DNA of 64,000 nucleotides. It comes from Unio delphinus (lineage: Eukaryota > Mollusca > Bivalvia > Unionida > Unionidae). Location of the stretch: the NCBI GenBank assembly GCA_029339505.1, contig JAQISU010000057.1:5786001-5850000 (forward strand), written 5' to 3'. Every line of letters starts with the position of its first letter. Position 1 is the first letter of the stretch. The notes under the pieces were generated by a model, which saw nothing but the letters and a program-made list of their open reading frames with translations, was not told the origin of the DNA and did no database searches. The position numbers and the translations under genes are program-made. Shown one piece after another: positions 10,436 to 20,536 of the stretch.

Positions 10436-10654
10436 CTAGCGCTTCGTCAAAAAGGTAACGATGTGTTTCCCAAAATCACCAAAGGATCCTCCTTTTTGGT
10501 GACTCCTCTTTAGCTTCAAAGGCCTACGTTTTCTCAGGGGATGACGTCGATGTGTGGCAAAGACTTTTGTGTTATGACATGTCTGTCTTTTACCTTTTTG
10601 TTTTTGAACAGAAGAACGACGAGGGTTGTGGTGTGCACATTTTTGAGTTGACAT
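10436..10654 (-). CDS. 72-aa very basic protein, paralogue of the 10728 gene
   Basis: Small protein with many Lys, Arg and His residues (AHHNPRRSSVQKQKGKRQ, then THRRHPLRKRRPLKLKRSH) and a short C-terminal tail after QKGG. The basic stretch before GG and a hydrophobic end is again pX/mu-like, so DNA packaging is a reasonable inference. A TATTTAA element lies about 35 bp upstream. The nucleotide sequence around AAHHNPRR and the RR-rich core is repeated in the next gene upstream, showing a local duplication. Confidence 0.55.
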   Translation of the reverse strand: MSTQKCAHHNPRRSSVQKQKGKRQTCHNTKVFATHRRHPLRKRRPLKLKRSHQKGGSFGDFGKHIVTFLTKR

Positions 10655-10727
10655 CTCTATGTGTTAAGGATCACACACAAAAAAATTAAATACACTGAAG
10701 ACTATGGCCTGAGACGACTCTTTTATC

Positions 10728-10999
10728 TTATTTTTTCCTCATCTTCATTTCTGCGACCCTATTGATTAAAGGTCCTAGTATAGGAGTCAAAAAATCCAAT
10801 CGTTCAATCCCCAAACCCCTTTGGTGACTTCTCCTTTTCTTTGAACGACTGCGTCTTTTGAGGGATGACGTCGATGGTTGGTTTTTAAGCCTTTTATGGG
10901 ATGATGATTTTCCTTTTTCCTTTTTGGACAGCAGAACGACGTGGGTTGTGGTGTGCACGTTTTTGAAAAAGCATCCTTGAGTGTTCAGCAGCAGCACAT
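10728..10999 (-). pseudogene. Frameshifted duplicate of the small basic protein gene
   Basis: Nucleotides coding the AHHNPRR segment and the HRRHP/KKRRSHQRG segment of the neighbour recur here, but in different frames from each other, so the duplicate has suffered at least two indels. One open frame of 89 codons remains (10728-10997) with a basic core, KRRSHQRG, and a hydrophobic tail (LDFLTPILGPLINRV) like that of pX-type proteins. A TATAAAG box at about 11034-11040 lies about 40 bp upstream. It could also be a diverged functional gene using the 89-codon frame. Confidence 0.45.
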
Positions 11000-11035
11000 A
11001 AAATACTGATTCCCGTCGTTGTTCTCAATTCATCT

Positions 11036-11931
11036 TTATACTGGAATGCGACGCCACTGATTATCTTTCCGTCGTATCAACTTCATGGTAAGTACCACAC
11101 GTCGTGAAGGAGTTCGCGATGGACTCAATTGGGACAATTCTTGTTTGGACAAATCTAGTAAACTCTTTAACATACCAGATCTTTCTTGGACTTTGACTTT
11201 GGGGGCAGGTACTTTGTGAGCAGCTGCTACTGCTGCTAATGTGGACGAGGGTGTCACCGGTGGAGGAGACGTTTTGGGAGACGCATATTTCCAATGTTTC
11301 ATCAAATTAGGAAAAACGGGTGTCAAATTGGATTTGACTGGCATCACCCGCAACGGAGAAGTGGAAGCACCTGAGGCTACTGGCAACGCAGTCCCTGCCA
11401 AACGTCCTTATAGATCTTCTCTTACAGGTCGTGGTTAACGAAGGTTAGGTTGAGACCTGGCCGAAGTGATTTTTTTGCGGGTGACCACATTTTTCTGTGG
11501 ACTTTTCTTTTTCTGTGTTTTGGTCTTGGCACCATTGTTCTTTTTCTTAGGAGTTCGTTTGGCTTTTTTTTTGGGGGGGGGGTGAACTTTGGGAGTATTG
11601 GGATCCCATTTTAAAAGGGAACGAATGATGACACCTCCTAGAAAACCACTACCTCCAGGTTTCAATATGATTTGCTTTTTGATTTGAGTGTCGATGCGAG
11701 GATCGGCCAGTTGCGTCAAGGCTACTTTGTTTCTGTCAAAAAGAGTTTGGTTTGATGTGGAATGTGAATGATGCCTTGCAGTATTTGACGTGTGGTCACC
11801 GTAAACCATTGTAAGACTTCTTTGAGACTGGCTTCTAAGACGTGAGCACGTATTTGGGGATTTTTTTCGCGACTGATGCCGTACAAGACACGAATCAATT
11901 TGATGGGAAGATGAGACTGAAGGGACGTCAT
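11036..11931 (-). pseudogene. Second pX-like/minor virion protein gene, multiply broken
   Basis: Begins at the ATG at 11929-11931, about 40 bp after a TATAAAAACC box (11968-11977). The N-terminal helical domain (TTRQILQGIIHI) leads to a break in the five-T run at 11738-11742. The next frame carries KKQIILKPGGSGFLGG, similar in layout to the RGGFLP segment of the 9919 gene, then a Lys/Pro-rich region. In-frame TAA codons at 11435-11437 and 11408-11410 precede a Ser/Pro/Ala-rich end with a helical, basic C-terminus (to 11036). Reading this as one gene rests on shared frame and spacing. Alternatively the last ~100 codons (ATG at 11342-11344) are a separate gene. Confidence 0.55.
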
Positions 11932-11999
11932 GTTGACAATGTATGAGACAAGGTCAAAGTGACCAAGGTTTTTATAGATTTTTTTAGTGGTTCATATGG

Positions 12000-12731
12000 T
12001 TATGTCGACGACGAGGACGTGTACACGACAGGTCCTCCGTCTTGACACCAGTCGTGAAACAAATCGGTACGAAATCGCAAATAATCGGGGGTAGTGGGTT
12101 TTAAATCCACGAGTAAATAGGCGTGTGGCGATTGAGTGGCATCATCGTACGCATGAGTCAGCCAAGGTGTTCCTAACTGTTTGGCTAAGACTTGCACTTG
12201 TGATTTATCTCGAGGACTTTTAAACAAGACCACGTAATGAGCATTGAGACTAATGGTACGATGGGCTTTACTTTGTTGAAATAAATTTTGTGTAATGTAA
12301 ATGACACTGGCATTACGATGATGCCCTTTACGTGTAAACCACAGTTTAATTTCTTCTTCGTCTTCTCCTAACATGTCGTCAAAAATAACCCAATGAGTTT
12401 GACTAGGGTCAGACACGATCCCCTCGTCTTCTCTAGGAATACCTTCTACAAACACAATGGAATCACCTTGACTTTCTTGTAAAAGGCTGCATGCCGATTG
12501 CCACTCTTTGTAACACCACACGATGCGTTGAGATGGACGATCGATTAAATGATGTTTATGTTCGATCAAACGTTTGACAAATTCGGTTTTGCCTGAACCG
12601 CTCGGTCCAGCAATTAACATGTTAAAAGGATGACGAAGATACAAGGCTTCCCAACTAGCATGATCTAAGTGTTCGTCAATGACTTTAAATGTGGAGGAGG
12701 AAGGAATAGTAGAAATAGCAGAGTTAGCCAT
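12000..12731 (-). CDS. A32/HerA-type DNA-packaging ATPase (element 1)
   Basis: P-loop ATPase of the FtsK/HerA group that pumps genomes into capsids in Polinton-like and nucleocytoplasmic viruses. Walker A is GPSGSGKT, followed by a recognisable sensor region; Walker B is WVIFDDML, and an ITQN motif follows, typical of the A32 family. It is about 243 aa from the ATG at 12729-12731, chosen because a TATAAAAC box sits about 55 bp upstream (12781-12789). It is intact. It shares only the core motifs with the ATPase of element 2, so the two elements are distinct lineages. Confidence 0.9.
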   Translation of the reverse strand: MANSAISTIPSSSTFKVIDEHLDHASWEALYLRHPFNMLIAGPSGSGKTEFVKRLIEHKHHLIDRPSQRIVWCYKEWQSACSLLQESQGDSIVFVEGIPREDEGIVSDPSQTHWVIFDDMLGEDEEEIKLWFTRKGHHRNASVIYITQNLFQQSKAHRTISLNAHYVVLFKSPRDKSQVQVLAKQLGTPWLTHAYDDATQSPHAYLLVDLKPTTPDYLRFRTDLFHDWCQDGGPVVYTSSSST

Positions 12732-12947
12732 AGTCGTGTAGGGTATGACACTATTGACACAAAAACACACAAGACAAGAAGTTTTATACTTTTTTCAAGA
12801 CACGTTTATTTCAATGCATGTTTAAATTCGAACAACACGAAAGACAAAAATACATAAAAGCCAAATGGATAAATACAGGAATAAAATACATAGGGAAACG
12901 ATCAAAGTGGCATATAAACAAGTCTCTGTACAATATTGTTTGGGTAA

Positions 12948-13615
12948 TCAAGGTGTCCAAGAGGTAGTGTGTAATGTTCTTATAGTCTCTGCATGGGGTA
13001 CAGTCACGTAGGTGTCTTCTCGGAAGGGTCTTTGTAGGGGAATGTCCATGACAGTTCTGTCTTGAACAGAGGAATTGTCCTCGGTGACAGATTCTTTTTC
13101 TTCTTCTGGTACTGTCACTAACACAGGTTTAAAAGTGACTTTTTTCACTCGACGATGGATTTTATGAACACATTGCTTGGGCATAATGGGATGCTTCGTT
13201 TGTCTAAGCCTCAAAATCCCAACTTTTCCAGTCACATACATCTGTCCAGTGAGGGTGTAAATCACAAGCTACACACATATCTTCGTACACTGCTTCCGTA
13301 CGTAAAAGTTGACGAATCTTTTTTTCCTGGAGAGGTCGAGACGTATCCAGATGAAAGCGTGAGTCTCTCGTGGACATTTAAAGGAGTCACCATACTGTCT
13401 TTTTTTTGTAGGTAGTGTTCATAAAGTGTCCACAAGGAATCGACAGGTAAACGAAATCCCAGAAAGCAAGTCACTAAAGCACACACTACACGTCGACCCC
13501 CATTCATAGGGCACAGTTCTTGCAATAAATGTTCGTAATCCTTCACCGTGTGAATCTTCTCATTGATATCCTTCCACGGAATCTGTTTGATCACCAGTGA
13601 TAAGGGTTGTGGCAT
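12948..13615 (-). pseudogene. Unknown element-1 gene, probably frameshifted
   Basis: Two adjoining frames. 13262-13615 encodes 117 aa (helical N-terminus, NGGRRVVCALVTCFLGF). 12948-13265 encodes a basic-then-acidic stretch with VTVPEEEKE. Across the junction a third frame carries a tight Cys/His cluster (C-x2-C-x3-H-x5-C), and a seven-T run at 13319-13325 lies just before it, so an indel there probably moved the zinc-like cluster out of frame. A TATAAAAG box lies only ~10 bp upstream of the ATG at 13613-13615, so the true start may be further in. No family recognised. Confidence 0.45.
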
Positions 13616-13619
13616 GGTC

Positions 13620-14032
13620 GTTCTCTTTTATACTTCTTTTTTTGTCGAAAACCATCAGTGTATATTCTGCACAGAATCAAATCTGCTCCAAAAGCGAAAG
13701 TGATTAATATAACGTGTAATTTCGTCCCACTGCGATTCAGGGTAACGGCCAAGAAGGATAAAAAATCTTCAGATGTAAACGTTCTAAATTGGAAACAGAG
13801 CAAAAAAATACCCTTGATCCAGAGAAATCTAACACGTTGGTTAAGTTTTGTCACTTTCCTCTTGTGAATTTCACGACACAAAAGTTCTACAATCACCCAT
13901 TGAGATTTTTCATTAGCAAGACCCTGCCAAACGTCCTTGTAGATCTTCTTCTTGTGGTAATCCTTGAATATTATGTTTTAGAGAGGGCTTATATACTGGT
14001 CAAGGTTTGTTACACGGCATGGAGCAGTAGTG
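13620..14032 (-). other. Unassigned segment with a short open frame and a duplicated 30-bp motif
   Basis: A minus-strand frame of about 100 codons (13591-13896) has no ATG-started form consistent with the TATATAAGCC box near 13990 and shows no domain. A block coding EDLQGRLAG (about 13920-13950) is nearly identical to one at 11391-11425 inside the 11036 gene, so part of this segment may be a duplicated fragment of that gene. Confidence 0.35.
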
Positions 14033-14581
14033 TCACTTCCAATCACTAGGTCCTACTAAAGGTAGGTATTGACAATTCGGAGACCATCGAGCATGTTCCA
14101 GGTAAGCGGAATCTTTCTGTTCCCATTCGTAAATGGACACACCACAACTGAAGCACTTGACTTTATCTCCTTCGCCCAAGTAGAAAAATCCGGCTCTGGC
14201 TAAATCTTCAGGAGTTGGTCCAGGCAGATATTTTGGCCATTTATCTTTGAAGGTTTGGAATCGACGTTTAAAGTGACAGTATTCTTGCATTCTCGCCGGG
14301 AACGAATATTCGACTCTCCTCACTTCCGTTCGATGCAGGTACGGTGAAATTCCTAGGAGTCCACGATAACGTGTGGCACCGCTTTCGCATCCCTCAGGTT
14401 TGACACGCACAGCATCACTTTCCAGGTTAGATATAGGGGTAGTAGTCATAGCAACCTTCCCACGATATCCTGCTGAATCACTAAGGTCACAGCGTCTGGC
14501 ATCACTACAATCGCAAGGTTTAGCATCGCACTCCACTTGAGAATTCCCAAATTTGAATGATGTCTGTTTAAATGGATTCAT
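14033..14581 (-). CDS. BIR-domain (inhibitor-of-apoptosis-like) protein carried by element 1
   Basis: About 182 aa from the ATG at 14579-14581. A non-conserved N-terminal half precedes one baculoviral IAP repeat: RRFQTFKDKWP, GFFYLGEGDKVKCFSCG, then the zinc ligands C-x2-C-x16-H-x6-C (CFSC...EHARWSPNC) exactly as in BIR domains. No RING follows. BIR proteins bind caspases or their activators, and large DNA viruses use them to keep the infected cell alive; here the role is inferred. The gene lies 36 bp behind the polymerase stop with its own TATA box inside the polymerase 3' end. The frame is intact although the polymerase is not. Capture from a host IAP gene is likely, since molluscs have many. 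Confidence 0.88.
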   Translation of the reverse strand: MNPFKQTSFKFGNSQVECDAKPCDCSDARRCDLSDSAGYRGKVAMTTTPISNLESDAVRVKPEGCESGATRYRGLLGISPYLHRTEVRRVEYSFPARMQEYCHFKRRFQTFKDKWPKYLPGPTPEDLARAGFFYLGEGDKVKCFSCGVSIYEWEQKDSAYLEHARWSPNCQYLPLVGPSDWK

Positions 14582-14616
14582 CTTCTTTTCGCTTGGTCGT
14601 TGTAGTGACAAATGAA

Positions 14617-17600
14617 CTACTGGTCTTGGACAATGTCCCTTTTTATATGCTGCCCAATTTCGACGTGACCGTACGGTAGAGTGAAGTGATTGGGAAGTCG
14701 TACTCTTTTTTGGTACACGATTTGATAGACTTTTTCCAAAGGTCGGCTAACGATTTAGTGTGTGGGTAAACGCACAGTCTTGTGCGGTTCGTGGGTGGTC
14801 ACTTTAAACGTTTCATCCTGTCCCGACTGTAAGGTTTCTTGAAGTACGTCAAAGTTCACCACTTGACTGGTGCGATAATTGAGAGTCAATCCTTTCACTT
14901 TACATTCGGTATGCATTTCTCCTTGGGGGTCTCGGTATTCGTAGCCGTATTTTTTAGGACCGCCACTTGCAAAACATAGAATCTTGTCGTCGGGATGTTC
15001 GTGGGTCCAGGCTCCTAAACGGTCTCCTTCGATGACAGGGTTACACTGGTTAAGACGGTGTATGTAGATGCAACTGTCCGTGTCAAAATACAACACACGA
15101 TCTCCTAACAGTTCTAACACTTCGTACAATTTTAAGCGAGCGTGGGCTGTCACGTAAGCCGCAATGATGACATTTCCAAATTTGTCGGCTTCTACAAAGT
15201 CTAGTTCTTCTTCGTAATTGACTAAGATCAAGTCCTCACGAATGACGTCGATGTGTTTCATGACTTTGGTTTGGTCGTGGATCATCTGGAAGTATCGGGA
15301 AGGTTCGGACAAATACTCTGTCTTGGGTAGAGACGGTCGTTGTGCCATTTTACCCCACAAGCAATTGAGCATCACTTTGGCAAACGATCGCCTTCCTTCG
15401 TTTTTCTCGATGTGGTCTAAAGTGATGCCTTCCTGCTCCCGATATTTTTCTTTGAATATCTTTTGGTCTTCGGGAGTGTGACACCAGGAAGGATAGTCAC
15501 TAGCTTCTTGTTTTAGTTTTAAAAAGGCACCCACGTAGTCTGCAAAAATACCTTTCTGTGTCTCGTTGCCCTTGCGGTATTGTTGTGTCTTGGGAAAGTG
15601 GTAAATTTCGTACACTTCTAACAGTTGGTATCCCAGGTCCAGAGCTTTAAACAATTCCACGCTCACCCACGTTCCTGTCAAGGTGCGTTCTTCCTGGGTG
15701 TGCTGACAAGCTTGATCTTGGTTGCACATTTCGGCACATGTGCGACACAAAGGAAACATCAGTTTTCCTTGGTAATGGTGAGGTAAAACAGGATGGTACA
15801 AGTCTGTGGGAGGCAAGACTTTGCACTTGATCAATCCTTCGTACTGACGTATGTAGTCCAAGTCCATGTGTTCTGTCATCAATTCTGGGTGCCCTACGGG
15901 AAAGTGACAATATTTGCAGACGTAAGGATACAGTGAACACACGTCCAAGTATTTGATTTCTTTTCCCTTCTCCTCGTCCGCTTGGTACAGCAAACAAGTG
16001 GCATTCATCCGTCCTCCGTACAAACTATCCCGGGGTTCAATGGGTCCACCAACTTGTAACTTTCTACGATGCGTTTAAACTCGGAATCGGTTTTCAAGCG
16101 CTGATCGTACTCGTGTTCCCACATTTCCACTACCTGGTATCCTTGCTGTTCTAACTTCAAACGTCGCTGACACGTGGTCTGGTACAAGTCTTCCATAGTC
16201 CGTTGTAAAAACTGATTTTTGGTTCACGTTGAGGGTAGCACATGGGACATCCGTGAAATAAGCATCCGTTAAACTCGTACACGATCTGAGGGTTTTCTAA
16301 GTCCCAGCCATCTACCGAATACGTTCCTATGGTCTTTTCGCCTCCTCCGTTGCGAGCGTGTTGAATCCATTTGTCTTCCTTGTCGCACAAGTAATGGAGC
16401 CAGCGTAGGGCTTTGACCGAGTATTGACGTTTGACAAAATTTGTCGTTTGAGGACTGATGACAGCTAGAGTATTTTCGGGCATAAAGCGTTTTCGGTACA
16501 CTAAGGAACATGCTTTGGCAATGGTACAAGCTTCTTTCAAAGAATCGATCCCTCCGTACTCCATGAACAATTCTCGAAATTTTCCACAGCAACGACGTAA
16601 AATGTCCACGTCAGATCGACAGTACTTTAACATTTCTTCTTGAAAGTCGAAGGGGTCCGAAGCGTGAGTCTGGTACCAAGCATGGAAAGCTTCTCGTTGT
16701 TCGGTGCGCATGTTGTCGGGGTCGTAGTCGTCAGCCTCAGGCATTTGGGATAGAACGGCATGTTGATTGGCTTCGGTATTGAAAAAGTGTGGAAAATAAC
16801 CTTTGGCCATTTCTGTCATTCCAAACGTTTTAGGCATGCGACTCAAAGGTATGGCCAAGTAACACATCGAATCTTTAAACTGTACTTGTCCTACTTGCAT
16901 AGAAATGATTTTGGCTCCGTTCAAAGTGACTTGAGGTCGTTCGGTACTTTGTTCCGCATAGTATCTGAGTAGAAATTGCCCATCGTATCCCGAGAAATTG
17001 TGAGCCATGACCGTGGCATGGCGATGACAATCGCCGTAACGTTCGATGTCTTCTGGACTCCACGTTTCGTCGATGGGGCTTAGGATCCATTGGGCGAAAT
17101 CGGCTAGCGTGTTTGGCCCTCGAAAGATTTTTTCACGTCCTCCAGGAATCTTGCTGCAGTGAGAGCAATGACTAAAGATAGGTTCTTGTATACACTGCTC
17201 GCACGCACGGTGAGCTACGCAGAAATTAGGAATGTGAATACCAGTTTCTTGCATGCATTCGAAATCAAAAAAGATAAAATTCCCTTTCTTCTGGGCATCT
17301 TCTGGTTGGGGTTGATATTTTTGAATGAAGCATTCGTGCTCCAAGTCCACGATTAGGTGACAAATGTGACATCGTTTCTTCCCTCGACAAACGTGTAACT
17401 TAACACTATTGGTACGTATGCCTTGTCCACAAGTAGGGCACAATCTCAGAAGCTGACAAGTACTTTTCTGCTGTGAACCTTGCATCTTCAAATGTTGTTG
17501 GTAACAGGTAGGACTGACAAAAGTGCGCTGACAAACAGGGCAATGTACTCTTTCTTGTCCTTTGTCCAGACAAGGTTGAGAGGCCAAACATCCCTCACAT

Positions 17601-18688
17601 TTCGATCCACATTGCTTGTGTTGTTCTCGATTGTTATAACCATAATCACATTTTTTACAGTAGTAACTGTATCCCAGGAATCCAGTGATACTGGTAATGG
17701 TATCAAAATGACCATCGTGATGATAGATGTGAATGTATTTTCTGTCTTTGAAATCGTGGCCTCGAAACAAAAGAGGATCACGCACTTCTTGAGGGTGCGC
17801 TTTCAAGGTGTAACGTGGAGCCAAGAAGTCTTGCAATTTTTGCATTTCTGGAATGCAGCAAGGGGTGCCTTTGGATATCCCTGCTTGCTGTAACAGGAGT
17901 TCTGCTTCACTTCGTTGTTTGGCTCGGTCCGATTGTCGAATAGTTTTCCAGGCTCTTTTCCATTCTATCGTCTCGTTCTTCTTGGCATAAGTTCGTCCCA
18001 CGACGACAGCACGGGCTAAACACATCTGGTCTTGAGGATTGTTAATTCGTACGAGGCTTAGTTTGGTGTTGCGAAGGTTGTTGACCAATAATACTTTTTT
18101 GCGTCGTCCGGTCCCCTGGGGAAGAGACACGTGGGTCATGAACAGTGTGGCTTTTCCGTCGGTGATGTGAAACTTGTCGTTGGATTGTTGCACATGTTAA
18201 ATTTTGTCAATGACTTTGGAAGGTGTTAATTCTGATGGGTTAGTAAACTCGATCCAAACGGCAGACTTTAAATTATCGTGATGATTAGAAAGTCTCAAGC
18301 GATCGTCTTCTTTGGCTTGACATTGCTGTTTCAGTGCAGTTAACACAGAATCCCACACCTCGGTAATGAACCCTTCTGTATTCTCCAAAGGTACATTGGA
18401 TTTGAAATCTTTAAACTTTACGGCATACGTGTAAGCCGTTGTTCTAAATTTTCGAGAGGAACGCTTTTCCGTCTCTCGAATGTGATAGTAATTTTCAGGG
18501 TTTACTAAGGGTGGTGCACTTTGCTTGGATGTCGATTGCTTAGGTGTGGATTCGGGCTCACTCATGTCATCTTCAAAATCACTGGCATGAATTTGAACCA
18601 AGACTTCAGCTACTGTGCTAGACGATACATTACGTTTCTGTCTCTTACTGTTTTCTCCTTTCTCCACAACATGATGCGGTCTTTTCAT
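14617..18688 (-). pseudogene. Protein-primed family B DNA polymerase of element 1, broken in four places
   Basis: Replicative polymerase of Polinton-like elements. From the ATG at 18688: an N-terminal domain, then an in-frame TAA at 18197-18199. A Cys-rich zinc region follows (about 17.66-17.32 kb), then the exonuclease motifs FFDFE (about 17.26 kb), AHNFSGYD and YCRSDVD. Palm motifs are YLDVCSLYP (motif A), KVMLNCLWGK (motif B) and YFDTDS (motif C, about 15.1 kb). Further breaks: a frameshift in the five-A run at 16207-16211 (plus strand), a frameshift in the C/G run near 16028-16035, and an in-frame TAA at 14755-14757. After this the conserved C-terminal end continues to the TAG at 14617. 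Total about 1,350 codons, normal for the family. Inactive as read. Confidence 0.92.
14640..14647 (-). promoter_or_regulatory. TATA box of the BIR gene, inside the polymerase coding end
   Basis: TATAAAAA on the minus strand, about 60 bp upstream of the BIR ATG and within the last codons of the polymerase gene, so the two genes overlap in regulatory sequence. Confidence 0.55.
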
Positions 18689-18734
18689 CTTGTCTGCAAA
18701 AGGTCAAATGACTACCTTTTAAAGACCATAACCC

Positions 18735-18768
18735 CTATATAGTCATGTCCGATCCGTGCATATATAAA
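18735..18768. promoter_or_regulatory. Divergent promoter: two TATA boxes back to back
   Basis: CTATATAG at 18735-18742 lies about 50 bp upstream of the polymerase ATG on the minus strand. TATATAAA at 18761-18768 lies about 55 bp upstream of the plus-strand ATG at 18822. The whole intergenic space is 133 bp, so the polymerase and the zinc-knuckle gene are probably driven from one bidirectional promoter. Confidence 0.55.
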
Positions 18769-18821
18769 GGGTTAGTGTCTAACCTTTCAGTATTCATTTC
18801 ACTCTCATATTGACCAGAACG

Positions 18822-19293
18822 ATGGAAGAACCTACAAGAAGTGGAACTTCTCATCAGAGCTTTACGTGGGGTCATACAAAAGTTTTCTTCAGACAAGTCT
18901 ACGGACTACTCTCCCTCCTTTCGAGATAAAAGTCAAGATACTTGCTATATCTGTAAGAAGAAAGGACATTGGGCTACAGAATATCTAGATCGTGACAAAA
19001 ACAAAAAAGGTACCAATAGAGACAAAAGTCAAGATACCTGTTATTATTGTAAAGAGAAAGGACATTGGTCTCCAAACTGCCCTAAGAAACAACAGGAGCA
19101 GGAGGAGGAGGAGGCGAAGAAGGAGGAGGAGGTGGAAAGAAATTCTGAACAGGAGGAGGAAGAGGTACCCTCCCCCAAGGAAGAACCCCGACACGTTCAC
19201 AAAGACAAGAAAAGAAGACGAAACGAAAGTGAAGAGGAAGAAGAAAAAGAAAAACCTGTGTCAGTAAAGAAAATGAAAAACCAGAAAGAGTGA
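18822..19293 (+). pseudogene. CCHC zinc-knuckle protein with long acidic tail, probably frameshifted
   Basis: The first ATG after the TATA box (18822) opens a frame of only 35 codons. The zinc-knuckle region is in another frame (open 18841-19293, no ATG), so an indel near 18.84-18.92 kb is likely. The protein has two retroviral-type knuckles in a direct repeat (each preceded by DKSQDTCY). The second is a perfect C-x2-C-x4-H-x4-C (CYYCKEKGHWSPNC); the first has Tyr in place of the last Cys. A long Glu/Lys-rich tail follows. AATAAA lies at 19374-19379. A nucleic-acid-binding role follows from the knuckle; its place in the element's life cycle is unknown. Confidence 0.65.
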
Positions 19294-19614
19294 AAAAGAA
19301 GAAGCCTATGAGCTTTTTAAAGTGGTATTGTGTTATGTTATGTTGTGATATTGAATTGTAACGTTTGTACCAGAATAAACCAGAGAGAAAAAACGTAAGT
19401 GTCTCTTGGTTTTGATTTTATAGAATAAGAACCTACACTCACACATTCATTCATTCATTCACTCACACGTACATCATGGGTTTAAAAAAAAATTAAAAAA
19501 AGGACTTTTGAGTTTTCACTGAATTAGGCAATTGAAATAGTATTTCTTTTCGAAATAATTGGAGTGGCCCTGTAAAGGAACGTTGGTGTTTTGTGTGTTT
19601 AAAACAAAACCAAC
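19294..19614. other. 3' UTR of the knuckle gene and A-rich spacer
   Basis: Contains a polyadenylation signal AATAAA (19374-19379), an ATTC/CACT simple repeat near 19440-19460 and an A-run near 19485. No gene seen. Confidence 0.5.
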
Positions 19615-20271
19615 TCAGAAACGGGACGTAACCATCTTGAGCTGTCTTAAGCCTTTGCCACGGCCAAGGCCTACTTCGGGACTGGTGGTTCCTGTCAATG
19701 ATTTGGTAGAAATCACTAACGGTGGTATGGTAGACGTAGTCACAGAGAGATTGGGTTGTTTCGCTCGAGAAGGTCTTTTTCTCTTCGGTCGTGATAAAGA
19801 AGTCTGATACATTTGTTTCAGACTCCTTAACTCTGCTAAAATATCAAAAAGTACCGTCGTGACCGTTTGATTTTCACTATTTTCTTTCTGTCCTTTGTCT
19901 TCTTTCTTCTCGGTTGCTGCTACTGTTTCTTCCCGGTGTTTCCTTCTTGCTTCTTCTTCCTGCTGTTGAATAAGAAAAGCTTGTTCTTCTACTTTCTGTT
20001 GTCGTAAAAATCGCTCCAATTCTTCTTTTTGTCTCTGCCTAAAATCATCGACGTGTACATAAGAAGAAGCAGAAGGCAACGAAGGTTCCGGAATAAATTC
20101 TTGTGATGTTAAAAAATCCACAATATCCCAGTTAAAATCAACTTTTTCTGGATGTAGATTTGTCATGACTTTAGTAGTCACTGCTGGCCCATGACTTGCT
20201 GTCTCTACTCCTGACTCACTCCAATTCATCGTCTTCTTAGTGTCCGACATCATTGAACAACTCTGTCGCAT
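19615..20271 (-). CDS. Unknown 218-aa coiled-coil protein of element 1
   Basis: No family recognised. Taking the ATG at 20269-20271 as start, the protein has an acidic N-terminus (NWDIVDFLTSQEFIPEP), then a strong Gln/Glu coiled coil (RQRQKEELERFLRQQKVEEQ), a Lys/Glu-rich linker, a short helix (ILAELRSLKQMYQ), a basic cluster (RPKRKRPSRAKQ, likely nuclear signal) and a Ser/Thr-rich end with LGRGKGLRQ. Upstream lie a CRE palindrome (20301-20308) and a TATATTT element at about 20290. The frame remains open further upstream, so a longer N-terminus (to 20439) is possible but crosses the promoter signals. A scaffold or DNA-binding function is only a guess. Confidence 0.6.
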   Translation of the reverse strand: MRQSCSMMSDTKKTMNWSESGVETASHGPAVTTKVMTNLHPEKVDFNWDIVDFLTSQEFIPEPSLPSASSYVHVDDFRQRQKEELERFLRQQKVEEQAFLIQQQEEEARRKHREETVAATEKKEDKGQKENSENQTVTTVLFDILAELRSLKQMYQTSLSRPKRKRPSRAKQPNLSVTTSTIPPLVISTKSLTGTTSPEVGLGRGKGLRQLKMVTSRF

Positions 20272-20300
20272 CGATTGACTGAACACAAATATAGGTAAGG

Positions 20301-20308
20301 TGACGTCA
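20301..20308. promoter_or_regulatory. CRE-type palindrome TGACGTCA
   Basis: Perfect CREB/ATF-type palindrome 30 bp upstream of the 20271 start codon; second copy of the one at 10389. Confidence 0.4.
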
Positions 20309-20405
20309 CAGACCGCTCTCTTCCGATTGGATAAATTTGACTGACTTTTGTAACGCACGTTTCGATTGGTGGATACACTCAATCCATTTCGATCCGCTCT
20401 TCCCC

Positions 20406-20412
20406 TATAAAT
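20406..20412 (+). promoter_or_regulatory. TATA box of the 20537 gene
   Basis: TATAAAT preceded by a C-rich run. Expected transcription start is near 20437, with short upstream ATGs (20457) before the frame that ends at the stem-loop. Confidence 0.45.
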
Positions 20413-20536
20413 AACCGCAGTACACAGCATTCGCTTCACCTGTTTCTCATCACAAGATGTGGACTAACGTAGAATCTTCTACCCTTGTTTCTACCATGCT
20501 GTTTCGGACTGACATACCCATGTATGCTAGATCATC

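Noticed and set aside
17480..17893. Open frames opposite the polymerase gene (also 15218-15481, 16760-16972)
   Set aside because: Antisense shadows of a gene whose minus-strand motifs are unmistakable.
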